DNA of 57,158 nucleotides from Gemmatimonadota bacterium (GTDB lineage: Bacteria > Gemmatimonadota > Gemmatimonadetes > Gemmatimonadales > Gemmatimonadaceae). The position numbers and the translations under genes were made by a program. The stretch is from assembly GCA_003223455.1 (NCBI GenBank), contig QHVE01000017.1:1-57158 (forward strand). Direction: 5' to 3'. The notes under the pieces are model-generated. The model saw nothing but the letters and a program-made list of their open reading frames with translations. It was not told the origin of the DNA and made no database searches. Positions within the stretch are counted from its first letter, which is position 1, and each line of letters begins with the position of its first letter. Positions 34,986 to 44,343 of the stretch are shown here, in pieces.

Positions 34986-36089
34986 TCAGGTCCCGCTGGC
35001 CGGCTCGAGCCGTGGCGTCGTGACGGGCGTGGGCTGCCCGATCCATCGCGCCTCGAGGCGCGGTCGCAGCCGCAGGAAAGGGCGTTCCACCAGGTAGTAG
35101 CTCGCGGCGGCGGCCATGAGCGCGAACACGATGTTGAGCGGAAACATCGTCAGCACCGACGTCGACGAGCGATTCAGGAACAGCTGCTGCCAGAGGTAGA
35201 TCGAGTAGCTGAGCGTCCCGACGTACACGAGGATCGGCGAATTCAGGATCAGGCCGAACCGGCTCTTGGGAAGCCGGACCGAGCGGTCGATCACCAGCAT
35301 GAAGGCGATCGAGGCGAGCGTCGTCCCGAGGAGGATGCCCGGACGGTAGCGCAGCCCGATCAGCACCGCGAGCACGAGGAGCAACGGCGCGACCCATGGC
35401 GTCTCGACGGCCCAGCGATAGCGCGGGCGACTCCACAGCGCGTCGCGGCTCAATGCCAGCACGCAGCCGATCGCGATCGTGTCCGCTGTCGTCTCGAAGG
35501 TGGTGCCGACGTAGTCGCCCGCCGCATGGCCCAGCATGGCGGCTTCCGCGAGACGCACCAGCGGCGCCAGGCACACCACCGCGACGGCCACGCGGAACGC
35601 GCGGCGCGGCGCGGCCAGCAGCACGACGGCCGGCCACAAGAGGTAGAACTGCTCCTCGGTAGCCAGCGACCAGAAATGGCCGAGCTGCCAGCCCCGATGA
35701 GGAGCGTAGTTCATCGTGTACGTGACGGCGTGCACGAAGTCGCTGCGGCTGACGTCGACGACCCCCCGCGCGTTGAGCAGCGCCACGACGGCGAGATAGA
35801 CGAAGTAGGCGGGGAAGATGCGGAGCGTTCGGCGCAGGTAGAAGCGCGGCAGGCTGATCGTGCCGCTCCGCTCGTGCTCGGCGATCAGGAGGCCCGTGAT
35901 CAGGAACCCCGAGATCACGAAGAAGACGCCGACGCCGATGGCCGCGATGTCGACGCGGTCGTTGTGAATGACGGAGGTGAGGAACGCCGGAAAGCGGCGC
36001 GTGCCTGCGAGATGCCCCAGCAGGACCGCGGAGATGGACAACGCACGCAGCCCGTCGAGCGAGGCCAACCGTCCGTCGTTTCGAGTCAT
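34986..36089 (-). CDS. Acyltransferase family 3 (OafA/YrhL-like) membrane protein
   Basis: A 367-residue integral membrane O-acyltransferase with about ten hydrophobic helices. The N-terminus [24 protein letters not shown] carries the family LDGLRA and catalytic-type His. Then come [31 protein letters not shown] (RxxR motif) and [16 protein letters not shown]. It likely acetylates a surface polysaccharide or LPS sugar. ATG 36089 sits in the loop of a long hairpin. It is 30 nt downstream of clpX on the same strand, but is functionally unrelated to it. Confidence 0.9.
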   Translation of the reverse strand: MTRNDGRLASLDGLRALSISAVLLGHLAGTRRFPAFLTSVIHNDRVDIAAIGVGVFFVISGFLITGLLIAEHERSGTISLPRFYLRRTLRIFPAYFVYLAVVALLNARGVVDVSRSDFVHAVTYTMNYAPHRGWQLGHFWSLATEEQFYLLWPAVVLLAAPRRAFRVAVAVVCLAPLVRLAEAAMLGHAAGDYVGTTFETTADTIAIGCVLALSRDALWSRPRYRWAVETPWVAPLLLVLAVLIGLRYRPGILLGTTLASIAFMLVIDRSVRLPKSRFGLILNSPILVYVGTLSYSIYLWQQLFLNRSSTSVLTMFPLNIVFALMAAAASYYLVERPFLRLRPRLEARWIGQPTPVTTPRLEPASGT

Positions 36090-36114
36090 GCCTCGAAGAC
36101 GACGGACGGTTGGC
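36064..36114 (-). promoter_or_regulatory. Long hairpin with the acyltransferase start codon in its loop
   Basis: GCCAACCGTCCGTCGT at 36064-36079 pairs perfectly with ACGACGGACGGTTGGC at 36099-36114, followed inward by TCGAG/CTCGA, with a loop TCATGC at 36086-36091. On the minus-strand RNA the ATG (36087-36089) is inside the loop and the first 8 codons form the 3-prime arm. The structure begins 5 nt after the clpX stop. It could end clpX transcripts, control acyltransferase translation, or both. Confidence 0.7.
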
Positions 36115-36119
36115 GGGGG

Positions 36120-37370
<1,251 letters not shown>

Positions 37371-37470
37371 GGCGGTGACTCAGCGGGAGGCGCACGCCCG
37401 GGCGGGCAAGGGGCGAGGTGGGTATCCGAGAGTTAACAGTCGCATCGGACCCGGTCAAGAAAGACGATCC

Positions 37471-37496
37471 GGGCTCGTGAAGGTTTTCACGAGCCC
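37471..37496 (-). terminator. Hairpin between clpP and clpX
   Basis: GGGCTCGTGAA at 37471-37481 and TTCACGAGCCC at 37486-37496 form an 11-bp perfect stem with a GGTT loop. On the minus strand it begins 12 nt after the clpP stop and is followed by GGATCGTCTTTCTT, a poor U-tract. It may be a partial terminator that lowers clpX relative to clpP. Confidence 0.6.
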
Positions 37497-37507
37497 AACG
37501 GAATCTG

Positions 37508-38158
37508 CTACTTCGCGCCAACCGTGGCGGTGGCCGCTTGCGCCGCGATGATTTGCGGGTCCACGATCTCGCCGCGGCTCGTGATCACGTTGTCGATGAG
37601 GCCATAGGACTTGGCTTCTTCGGCCGACATGAAGAAGTCGCGCACCATGTCGCGCTCGATCTGCTCGACGGGCCGGCCGGTGTGCTTGCTGTAGATCGAG
37701 TTGAGCTGATGGCGGAGGAACAGGATCTCCTTCGCCTGGATCTCGATGTCGGCCGCCGTGCCCTGCGCGCCGCCCGAGGGCTGGTGGATCATGATGCGGG
37801 AGTGCGGCAGCGCACTGCGCTTTCCCTTGCGGCCCGCCGCCAGCAGGAACGATCCCATGCTCGCCGCGAGGCCCATGCAGATGGTGTTCACCGGCGCCTT
37901 CAGGTACTGCATCGTGTCGTAGATCGCGAGGCCGGCCGAGACGCTGCCACCTGGCGAGTTGATGTACACGAAGATGTCGCGATCCTGGTTGTCCGCTTCG
38001 AGGAACAGCAGCTGGGCGATGATGATGTTCGCCACATCGTCGTTGATCGGCGTGCCAAGGAAGACGATGCGGTCCATGAGGAGCCGCGAGAAGATGTCGT
38101 AGCTGCGCTCGCCGCGGCTGGAGCGCTCGATGACATATGGTGGGTACAGTGTGGCCAT
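37508..38158 (-). CDS. clpP: ATP-dependent Clp protease proteolytic subunit ClpP
   Basis: A 216-residue serine protease that forms a tetradecamer. The catalytic triad is Ser100 (LAASMGS), His125 (MIHQPSGG) and Asp174 (ERDMVRDFF). [17 protein letters not shown] is the oxyanion region. ATG 38158 gives the usual N-terminus ([21 protein letters not shown]). It follows tig by 8 nt, so the two are coexpressed. The C-terminal tail ([12 protein letters not shown]) is slightly longer than in E. coli. Confidence 0.98.
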   Translation of the reverse strand: MATLYPPYVIERSSRGERSYDIFSRLLMDRIVFLGTPINDDVANIIIAQLLFLEADNQDRDIFVYINSPGGSVSAGLAIYDTMQYLKAPVNTICMGLAASMGSFLLAAGRKGKRSALPHSRIMIHQPSGGAQGTAADIEIQAKEILFLRHQLNSIYSKHTGRPVEQIERDMVRDFFMSAEEAKSYGLIDNVITSRGEIVDPQIIAAQAATATVGAK

Positions 38159-38166
38159 GGGATCCC

Positions 38167-39423
38167 TCACGCGTTGGCTCCGCTGGTGATTTCGTTTCGA
38201 GCGATCAACCACTCGAACACCTTGTCCTCGGTTATGCTGCGCTCGATCTCTGGCAGCCGTCCCGCTTTCTGTAGTGATGTATAGACCTGGCCCGGATCGG
38301 TGCCGCGCTGCTCGGCGACCTTCGCGACGCGGTCGTCGACGTCCTTCTCCGTCGCCGTCAGCTGCTGCTGCTCGGCGATCGCGTCGATGATCATGTCGCG
38401 TCGCACCTGCCGCTCCGCGACCGTCGCGAACTCGGCGGCGAACGTCTGCCGCTGCTCGTCGGGGATCTTGTAGGCCTGCATGTACGCGTCGATCATCCGA
38501 TTGACCCAGCTCGGCGGCACGGCGAACGGATTCGCCTGCGCGATCTCGTCGACGAGCTGCTGCCGTACGAGCGCGTCGGCCTCGCGGCGCGCCTGCTCGT
38601 CCAGGTCGACCCGAATCGCCGCGCGCAGCGCATCGATCCCGTCGAAGTCGCCGACCTCGCGCGCGAACGCGTCGTCGAGCGCGGGAGACGTCTTCCGCTT
38701 CACTTCCTGCAGCGTGACGCGGACGTTCTTCGTCTGGGCGCGCTGCGCCTCGTCGGGGAAGTCGTCCGGCCACTTCACGACGCGCTCCTTCGTCTCCCCG
38801 GGCGCGAGCTCCATGATCAGCTCCTCGACGCCGGGAATCGCCTGGCCGCCGCCGAGCACGATGTTGTAGGGGCTCCCCTCCGGCATCTCACCACCCGACG
38901 TCTCGGGCGTCGCGAGCAGCACCTTCACCATGTCACCTTCGCGCGGCTGCTCTTCCACCGGCGCCCAGGTCGCCTTCTGATCGCGCATCGTCTCGATCTG
39001 CTCCGCGACGGTGTCGTCCGTCACCGGCGTCTCGACGCGCGCGATCCGGAACCCTTCCGTCCGCGCGAGCTCGAGCTTCGGCCGCACCTCGAGATGGAGC
39101 TCGAACGTCAACGGCTGTCCTTCGTCGAACTTCACGTCGTGCACGTGTGGTTGCGCGGCGACATCCAGCTTCTCGCGCTCCATCACCTCCTTGAACGCCT
39201 CCTGCACGAGCGTCTCGAGGACCTGCTGGCGGATGGCGTCCTTGAAGCGCTTGCGCACCATCGCTGGCGGCGCCTTGCCGGGACGGAATCCGGGGAGGCG
39301 CACCGAGCTCGCATAGCGCCGCGCGGTCTTCTCTTCTTCTGCGTTGACCGTCGCGAGCGGTACGGAGACTTCGAGCAGCCGCTCGACTCCCTCGCTCTTC
39401 TTGGTGGTGATCTGGATGTCCAT
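38167..39423 (-). CDS. tig: Trigger factor
   Basis: A 418-residue ribosome-associated chaperone and peptidyl-prolyl isomerase. The ribosome-binding tail motif GFRPGKAP is at 45-52. The PPIase domain (about 145-235) is divergent, with [10 protein letters not shown] and [19 protein letters not shown]. The helical C-terminal arms have [15 protein letters not shown] 39423 opens [12 protein letters not shown]. It heads the tig-clpP-clpX operon. Its promoter must lie in 39424-39720, which also contains a copy of a 48-bp dispersed repeat. Confidence 0.95.
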   Translation of the reverse strand: MDIQITTKKSEGVERLLEVSVPLATVNAEEEKTARRYASSVRLPGFRPGKAPPAMVRKRFKDAIRQQVLETLVQEAFKEVMEREKLDVAAQPHVHDVKFDEGQPLTFELHLEVRPKLELARTEGFRIARVETPVTDDTVAEQIETMRDQKATWAPVEEQPREGDMVKVLLATPETSGGEMPEGSPYNIVLGGGQAIPGVEELIMELAPGETKERVVKWPDDFPDEAQRAQTKNVRVTLQEVKRKTSPALDDAFAREVGDFDGIDALRAAIRVDLDEQARREADALVRQQLVDEIAQANPFAVPPSWVNRMIDAYMQAYKIPDEQRQTFAAEFATVAERQVRRDMIIDAIAEQQQLTATEKDVDDRVAKVAEQRGTDPGQVYTSLQKAGRLPEIERSITEDKVFEWLIARNEITSGANA

Positions 39424-39622
39424 GTCGTTCGCTGAAGCCCTGAACAGGCGACGGCTCCGCTCGCTTGCACGTCCCGGCGGCCGGCGCGGTGATCTCGAAA
39501 GCTAACCCTTCCGCAGGGCTGCTTGCAGGGTTGAAGATGGCACGGGAAGACCCGAATCGGCTTGGAAGTTCCTGTCAGCAGCCGCGACGGAACGCAGCCT
39601 TCCTCTCCGCCGCAGCGCCGAG

Positions 39623-39670
39623 GATCCGGCCCTTTCCGCGTCATCGCGGTTCCAGATCCGCGTTCCGTCG
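39623..39670. repeat. 48-bp dispersed intergenic repeat, copy 1
   Basis: Positions 39623-39670 match 49204-49251 at 41 of 48 positions without gaps. The best-conserved blocks are GATCCGGCCCTTTCCG and GTTCCAGATCCGC. It lies in the 297-nt gap between tig and crtI, where I see no gene. No inverted repeat explains it. The function is unknown. Confidence 0.65.
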
Positions 39671-39720
39671 GTCCACCAGGGATCCGTCACTGACGCAGCG
39701 CCCGTGGCCGACCACGCGAT

Positions 39721-41238
39721 TCAGACCTTCGCGATTTCGCCAGCCGGCTCACCGGCGCCAATCATCTCGGCCACGATCTTGCCCGAGCTCAATACGCCGG
39801 GAAGACCCGCACCGGGATGCGTGCCCGCGCCGGCGAAGTACAGGTTCTCGATGTCCTCACTGCGGTTGTGCGGGCGGAACCACGCCGATTGCGTCAGGAT
39901 CGGCTCCACCGAGAACGCGCTCCCGAGGTAGCTGTTGAGCGTGTCGCGGAAGTGCAGTGGGTCGATCGTGTGCTCCGCGACGATGTGACGCGACAGCCTC
40001 GGGAGATAGCGTTGCTCGAGGTAGTCGACGATGCGATCTCGGTAGGGTCTCGCCGCGGTGCGCCAGTCGGTCGCGCCCGCGAGGTTGGGTACGGGCGAGA
40101 GCACGTACCAGCTGTCGCATCCGGCCGGAGCGAGCGACGGATCCGTCGCCGTGGGACGGTGCAGGTAGAGCGAGAAGTCGTCCGAGAGCGTCTTCCGGGT
40201 GAAGATGTCGTCGAGCAGGGCGCGATACCGCGGGCCCATCAGGATCTCGTGATGCGCCACCTCCTCGTATCGGCGGTCAGTGCCGAAGTACATCACGAAC
40301 AGCGACATCGAGTAGCGCATGCGCCGGAAGCGGGCATCGGTGTTCCGCCTCCGATACGCACCCGGCACGAGCGACATGTACGTCGTCGCGACGTCGCCGT
40401 TGCTCACCACCGCGTCGGCAGGCACCAGCCCGTCGGCGAGCCGCACTCCCGTCGCGCGTCGCGTGCGCGGATCGATCTCGATCTCCGCGACTTCGCACTC
40501 CAGCCGCAGCGTCCCGCCGAGCTCCTCGAACAGGCGCACGAGAGCACGAACGAGCGCGCCAGTGCCACCCATCGCGAACCACACCCCCCACTGCTGCTCG
40601 AGCGTGTGGATGAGGGCGTATATGGACGTGCTCTGGAACGGGTTCCCGCCCACGAGCAGCGGATGGAAGCTGAACACCTGCCGCAGGCGCTCGTCCTTGA
40701 AGTAGCCATTGACGAGCTGCGCGACCGACTTGTGCGATTGCAGCCGCACCAGGTCGGGCACCACCTTGAGCATGTCGCTCAATCGATCGAACGGTGTGTC
40801 GATGAGCGCCATCCCCGCCTCGAAGATGCGCTCGGTCGCGGCGGCGAACCGCGCGTAGCCGTCGACGTCGCCGGGCGAGAACCGCCGGATCTGCTCGACG
40901 ACCTGCGCCCGGTCGCCCGTGTAGCGGAACACCGAGCCGTCCTCGAACCGGATGTTGTAGTACGGATCGATCGGCACCAGGCGCACGTAGTCGCTCGTAC
41001 GTCGTCCGCTGCGCTCGAACAGCTCGTGAATCAGCCACGGCGCGGTGATGATCGTCGGGCCGCCGTCGAAGGTGAACCCATCCTGCTGGTAGACGTAGGC
41101 GCGTCCGCCGGGCTTGTCCCGCTTCTCGAGGATCGTGACCTCGTGACCCTGCTGCTGGAGGCGGATCGCCGCCGCTAGACCGCCGAACCCGCTGCCGATG
41201 ACGACGACGCGCACGCGGTCAGCCGCTCGCTGGAGCAC
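39721..41238 (-). CDS. crtI: Phytoene desaturase family carotenoid enzyme (CrtI-type)
   Basis: A 505-residue FAD-dependent desaturase/isomerase. The N-terminus VVVIGSGFGGLAAAIRLQQ is the FAD dinucleotide fold, followed by EKRDKPGGRAYVY and FDGGPTII. The C-terminus has NLYFAGAGTHPGAGLPGVL, the CrtI signature. Substrate (phytoene, lycopene ketolase, or a C30 carotenoid) cannot be fixed from sequence. GTG 41238 overlaps the upstream small gene by 20 nt; GTG 41214 would remove the overlap. No crtB or other carotenoid gene is in the window. Confidence 0.92.
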   Translation of the reverse strand: MLQRAADRVRVVVIGSGFGGLAAAIRLQQQGHEVTILEKRDKPGGRAYVYQQDGFTFDGGPTIITAPWLIHELFERSGRRTSDYVRLVPIDPYYNIRFEDGSVFRYTGDRAQVVEQIRRFSPGDVDGYARFAAATERIFEAGMALIDTPFDRLSDMLKVVPDLVRLQSHKSVAQLVNGYFKDERLRQVFSFHPLLVGGNPFQSTSIYALIHTLEQQWGVWFAMGGTGALVRALVRLFEELGGTLRLECEVAEIEIDPRTRRATGVRLADGLVPADAVVSNGDVATTYMSLVPGAYRRRNTDARFRRMRYSMSLFVMYFGTDRRYEEVAHHEILMGPRYRALLDDIFTRKTLSDDFSLYLHRPTATDPSLAPAGCDSWYVLSPVPNLAGATDWRTAARPYRDRIVDYLEQRYLPRLSRHIVAEHTIDPLHFRDTLNSYLGSAFSVEPILTQSAWFRPHNRSEDIENLYFAGAGTHPGAGLPGVLSSGKIVAEMIGAGEPAGEIAKV

Positions 41239-41548
41239 CCGCCGCGCGTGCCACTCGCGTCGCCCATCGATTTGCGGGCGCGATGGCGAGCATCGCTCGC
41301 GCGACGACGAGGCCCGTGAGGAGCCAGCCGGCGATGGCGCCCAGCACCACTGTCGTCTGACCGCCGAACATGAACATGAACGCGGCGACGCGCGGATTCT
41401 CCGGGGTTTGCAGCCACGCGGGCGCCGGCGGCGCGAGGAAGGTGGCGAATGCGATCCCGGAGAACACGAGCAGGACGACGTGCCCGACGAGCGCGACCCA
41501 CGCGATACGTGCTTCCCGCCGCTTCTCGACGACGGCTGTCTCGCTCAT
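41219..41548 (-). CDS. Small membrane protein upstream of crtI, unknown function
   Basis: A 109-residue protein from ATG 41548 with two strong hydrophobic segments near 18-38 (WVALVGHVVLLVFSGIAFAT) and 62-85 (FGGQTTVVLGAIAGWLL). I do not recognise a family. It overlaps crtI and is on the same strand, so a carotenoid-related membrane role is possible but only by position. Confidence 0.6.
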   Translation of the reverse strand: MSETAVVEKRREARIAWVALVGHVVLLVFSGIAFATFLAPPAPAWLQTPENPRVAAFMFMFGGQTTVVLGAIAGWLLTGLVVARAMLAIAPANRWATRVARAAGAPASG

Positions 41549-41729
41549 GGCCAGGACTGTCGGCACCTTGCTGTGTCGTCCACGCTCGTCCGCTCGGTAT
41601 CGGTGTCGAGAGCAGGTTGGCGTGAGACCAAGCGCTCGCTTCGACAGCTATCCGCCTACGGACGACGTTCGTTCCCGCCCGAGGCTTCCAGAGGCGAGGG
41701 TGGCAGGAACCGGGCCGCCGTCTGAATCG

Positions 41730-42152
41730 CTAGTGCGAGTAGATCACGGTGGCGCCGTCATTCAGGTTCAGCGTCACGCTGCCGCCGGCGGCCGTGCCCG
41801 TGAACTGGTAGCCGAGCACCTTGTCGTTGAACTGCATGTCCGCGCCGTCGCGCAGAAAGGTCCAGCTCCCGCTGGAGCTGAACTCGATCTGCTGCACGGT
41901 GCCGCCCTGCGTGTACGTGTAGCGATAGACACGCGACTCCGTCCACGACTTGTCCGACGCGAGCACCAGCTTGCCGCTGAGCACCTCCGTGGTCCCGTTC
42001 TCGTCCGAGGTGACGAGCACCGGGAGGGTTCGCCCGCCATAGCTGCGAAGTTGGTAGGAGCCGACGACGGAGCTGGCCCGGGTGCTCGTGTCAATCTCAT
42101 TGGTGCATGCCGCGACGAGAACCACGGCCAGGAGGGCGGCGAAGCGACGCAT
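41730..42152 (-). CDS. Predicted small lipoprotein
   Basis: A 140-residue protein from ATG 42152 with lipobox MRRFAALLAVVLVAAC (Cys16). The mature part is beta-rich: VVGSYQLRSYGGRTLPV, TEVLSGKLVLASDKSWTESRVYRY, and GSWTFLRDGADMQF. This pattern resembles small lipocalin-like or META-type domains that bind ligands, but I cannot name the family. It is a single gene between crtI and tRNA-Leu, all minus strand. Confidence 0.65.
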   Translation of the reverse strand: MRRFAALLAVVLVAACTNEIDTSTRASSVVGSYQLRSYGGRTLPVLVTSDENGTTEVLSGKLVLASDKSWTESRVYRYTYTQGGTVQQIEFSSSGSWTFLRDGADMQFNDKVLGYQFTGTAAGGSVTLNLNDGATVIYSH

Positions 42153-42397
42153 GTGTGAAGTCGGGAGGTCGGTGGAGATCGGCGCGCTTCGAGAGGGAAG
42201 GGGCTCGACCTCTCTGGCGCGCGCTGGGCCCGTGCGATGGGAGACGATCACCCTGCATGCCCAGCAACGCTGAGACGTCTCCGATCGTCCGACCGGCCGC
42301 GCGCCCTCGAGCGGGGCGAGACGAGGGACATTTACGCGTCGTGGTCTGCGCCCGGACCGTCGCGGTCGCGTGGCGCCAAGTCGGCGCAAGTCGAGCA

Positions 42398-42479
42398 TGC
42401 GAGAGCCGGGACTCGAACCCGGACGCCGTGAGGCGGCAGATCCTAAGTCTGCTGCGTCTACCAGTTCCGCCACTCCCGC
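42398..42479 (-). tRNA. tRNA-Leu, anticodon UAG
   Basis: The minus strand reads GCGGGAGTGGCGGAACTGG at its 5-prime end and CTCTCGCA at its 3-prime end, forming a 7-bp acceptor stem with one GU pair. The anticodon arm is GCAGA-CTTAGGA-TCTGC with TAG as anticodon. A long variable arm (CGCCTCACGGCG) and T-arm GGGTTCGAGTCCC are class II leucine features. CCA is not encoded. Length is 82 nt. Confidence 0.95.
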
Positions 42480-42529
42480 GATGACGAGAAAGCTACATCC
42501 GCCGATCGGAGCAGGTTAGGCGGTCACGT

Positions 42530-42596
42530 CGGTTCGACGGTTTGACCGTTGAACCGCAAGACGGCCGGCCTGCGGGCGATTCCCGAGGCCGGCCGT
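42530..42596. repeat. Intergenic palindrome with second copy of the 17-bp motif
   Basis: CGGTTCGACGGTTTGAC at 42530-42546 is identical to 20011-20027. Just beyond it ACGGCCGGCCT at 42561-42571 pairs with AGGCCGGCCGT at 42586-42596, an 11-bp stem. It lies in the gap between degP and tRNA-Leu, downstream of degP. Confidence 0.65.
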
Positions 42597-42627
42597 GAAC
42601 CGTCGATCCGTGAAACCGATGAACGGG

Positions 42628-42646
42628 GCGCGGCCGTAGGCCGCGC
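42628..42646 (-). terminator. Hairpin immediately after degP
   Basis: GCGCGGCC at 42628-42635 and GGCCGCGC at 42639-42646 form an 8-bp perfect stem with a 3-nt loop, 5 nt past the degP stop on the minus strand. There is no U-tract, but the downstream palindromic region adds further structure. Confidence 0.6.
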
Positions 42647-42651
42647 GCCTC

Positions 42652-44205
42652 TCAGCCCCCGACCTCCAGCGACAGCGCCTGCGTCACGCCTTTGTCGCCC
42701 TCGCCCCGAGGTACGAGGTACACGAGGAACGTCACGACGTCGCCGCGCTTGAGGCCCGACAGGACGGACTCGAGATCGGCGGGCGTGTGCAGATCGCGCC
42801 GCGGGCCCGGGTTCAACACCTGGAGAAGAATCGTGTTGTCCGCGTCGACCCGGCGGTACGCCGGTCCGGTGACGTTCACCTCGCTCACCATCAACCCGTT
42901 GCGGTACGGCTCGGCCACGCGCGCCCGCGACACGAGCGCCGGCGACACTGGTTCGACCGTGATCCCGAGCTTGTCGAACCGCCGACCGCTGCTCGCCGGC
43001 AGTACCGACGCCGGCTCGTCATCCGATGCGACCTGTGGTACGTCCGTCGCCTCGATGAGCTTCACCTTGAACGACTTTTTCTCACCGAAGCGCATGACGT
43101 CGAGCGTCACCGTCTCGCCAGGTTTGTGCGTGCGGATGATGCGCTGCAGCGTGCTGACACGATCCGCCGCCTTGCCGTCCGCGGCGACGATCACGTCGCC
43201 CGGCTGGATGCCGGCGTCCTTCGCCGGGCTCTCGGTCTCGGAGCTGAACGCACGCACGTACACCCCGGTGACCTCCTTCATCCCCGCCGCCTTCGCGTCC
43301 ACCGCCGTCGCGTTCGCGATCGCCACGCCCATCACCGCGCGGCGCACCTTGCCGTATCGAATCAGGTCGTCCATCACCTGCTTCGCCAGCGTCACCGGAA
43401 TCGCGAACCCGTAGCCAGCGTAGAACCCGGTGCTGCTCGCGATCGCGCTGTTGATCCCGATCACCTCGCCGCGGATGTTCACGAGCGGCCCGCCGGAGTT
43501 GCCGGGATTGATCGCCGCGTCCGTCTGGATGTAGTCGGTGATCTCGTAGCCGCGTGTGCCGAGGAGCCCCGTGAGCGGGCGACCCTTCGCGCTGATGATC
43601 CCCGCCGTCACGGTGAAGTCGAGGCCGAGCGGATTGCCGATCGCGACCACCCACTGGCCGACGCGCGCGTTGGTGTCGTCTCCCAGTGATGTCACCGGGA
43701 GGTTGGTGCCGTCGATCTTGATCACGGCGACGTCGGTCGTCGGATCGCGGCCGATCACCTTCGCCTCGAACACGCGCTTGTCGAGCAGTGTGACGGTGAC
43801 CTTGTCCGCGTCGGCGACGACGTGATTGTTCGTCAGGATGTAGCCATCTTTCGAGACGATGAAGCCGGTGCCGCTCGCCTCCTGCGGCGTGCGATCCTGC
43901 GGTGCCGGCTGGAAGTTGCGGAAGAATTCCTCGATGTCCGGGCGTCCGCCCCGCTGGCGCGAGTTCACGACACGCGTCGTCTGGATCGAGACGACGCTCG
44001 GCGTCACGTGATCGGCGATCGCTTCGAACGCGCTGCCCGTCTCGGCGAGCGATTGCACCTGCGATGACGCGACCTTGCCGGTCTTGCCGCCATCCTGCGC
44101 GAATCCGAAGCGTGTGAGGTCGAACCCGGATGCGAAGAGGAGACCGCAGACGAACGCGGTCGCGACCGCGGCGCCCAAGCGCACACGGGAAAGGCTGGTA
44201 GCCAT
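42652..44205 (-). CDS. degP: Periplasmic serine protease Do (DegP/HtrA family)
   Basis: A 517-residue exported protease-chaperone. An N-terminal signal anchor spans about 9-36 (LGAAVATAFVCGLLFASGF). The trypsin-like domain has catalytic His128 (TNNHVV), Asp158 (TTDVAVI) and Ser237 (GNSGGP). Two PDZ domains follow: about 290-380 with IQPGDVIVAADGK, and about 425-517 with the divergent LMVSEVNVTGPAYR. ATG 44205 is chosen by the signal sequence. It degrades or refolds damaged envelope proteins. It lies downstream of dnaK on the same strand, separated by a hairpin terminator. Confidence 0.95.
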   Translation of the reverse strand: MATSLSRVRLGAAVATAFVCGLLFASGFDLTRFGFAQDGGKTGKVASSQVQSLAETGSAFEAIADHVTPSVVSIQTTRVVNSRQRGGRPDIEEFFRNFQPAPQDRTPQEASGTGFIVSKDGYILTNNHVVADADKVTVTLLDKRVFEAKVIGRDPTTDVAVIKIDGTNLPVTSLGDDTNARVGQWVVAIGNPLGLDFTVTAGIISAKGRPLTGLLGTRGYEITDYIQTDAAINPGNSGGPLVNIRGEVIGINSAIASSTGFYAGYGFAIPVTLAKQVMDDLIRYGKVRRAVMGVAIANATAVDAKAAGMKEVTGVYVRAFSSETESPAKDAGIQPGDVIVAADGKAADRVSTLQRIIRTHKPGETVTLDVMRFGEKKSFKVKLIEATDVPQVASDDEPASVLPASSGRRFDKLGITVEPVSPALVSRARVAEPYRNGLMVSEVNVTGPAYRRVDADNTILLQVLNPGPRRDLHTPADLESVLSGLKRGDVVTFLVYLVPRGEGDKGVTQALSLEVGG

Positions 44206-44258
44206 ACTGAGTTGTCCGCTCCAGAGAAAGTACTGCGACCCACTCTTCCTACTATACA

Positions 44259-44311
44259 CGAAAGCGGGCGCCCTGTGTTCCCTTAGTGAGACACGACGAG
44301 CGCCCGCTTCG
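44259..44311 (-). terminator. dnaK terminator hairpin, overlapping degP promoter region
   Basis: CGAAAGCGGGCGC at 44259-44271 pairs with GCGCCCGCTTCG at 44300-44311 with one bulge, and an inner GTGT/ACAC stem fits the loop. On the minus strand it follows the dnaK stop by about 33 nt. The sequence directly after it reads TATAGT on the minus strand (complement near 44252-44257), a possible -10 element for degP. Confidence 0.6.
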
Positions 44312-44343
44312 TTTCCTGCTGAGATCGGCCCAGGCCGCCGCGT

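Noticed and set aside
39641-39670. tRNA T-loop-like phrase GGTTCCAGATCC in the 48-bp repeat
   Set aside because: No acceptor, D or anticodon arms can be formed around it in either copy.
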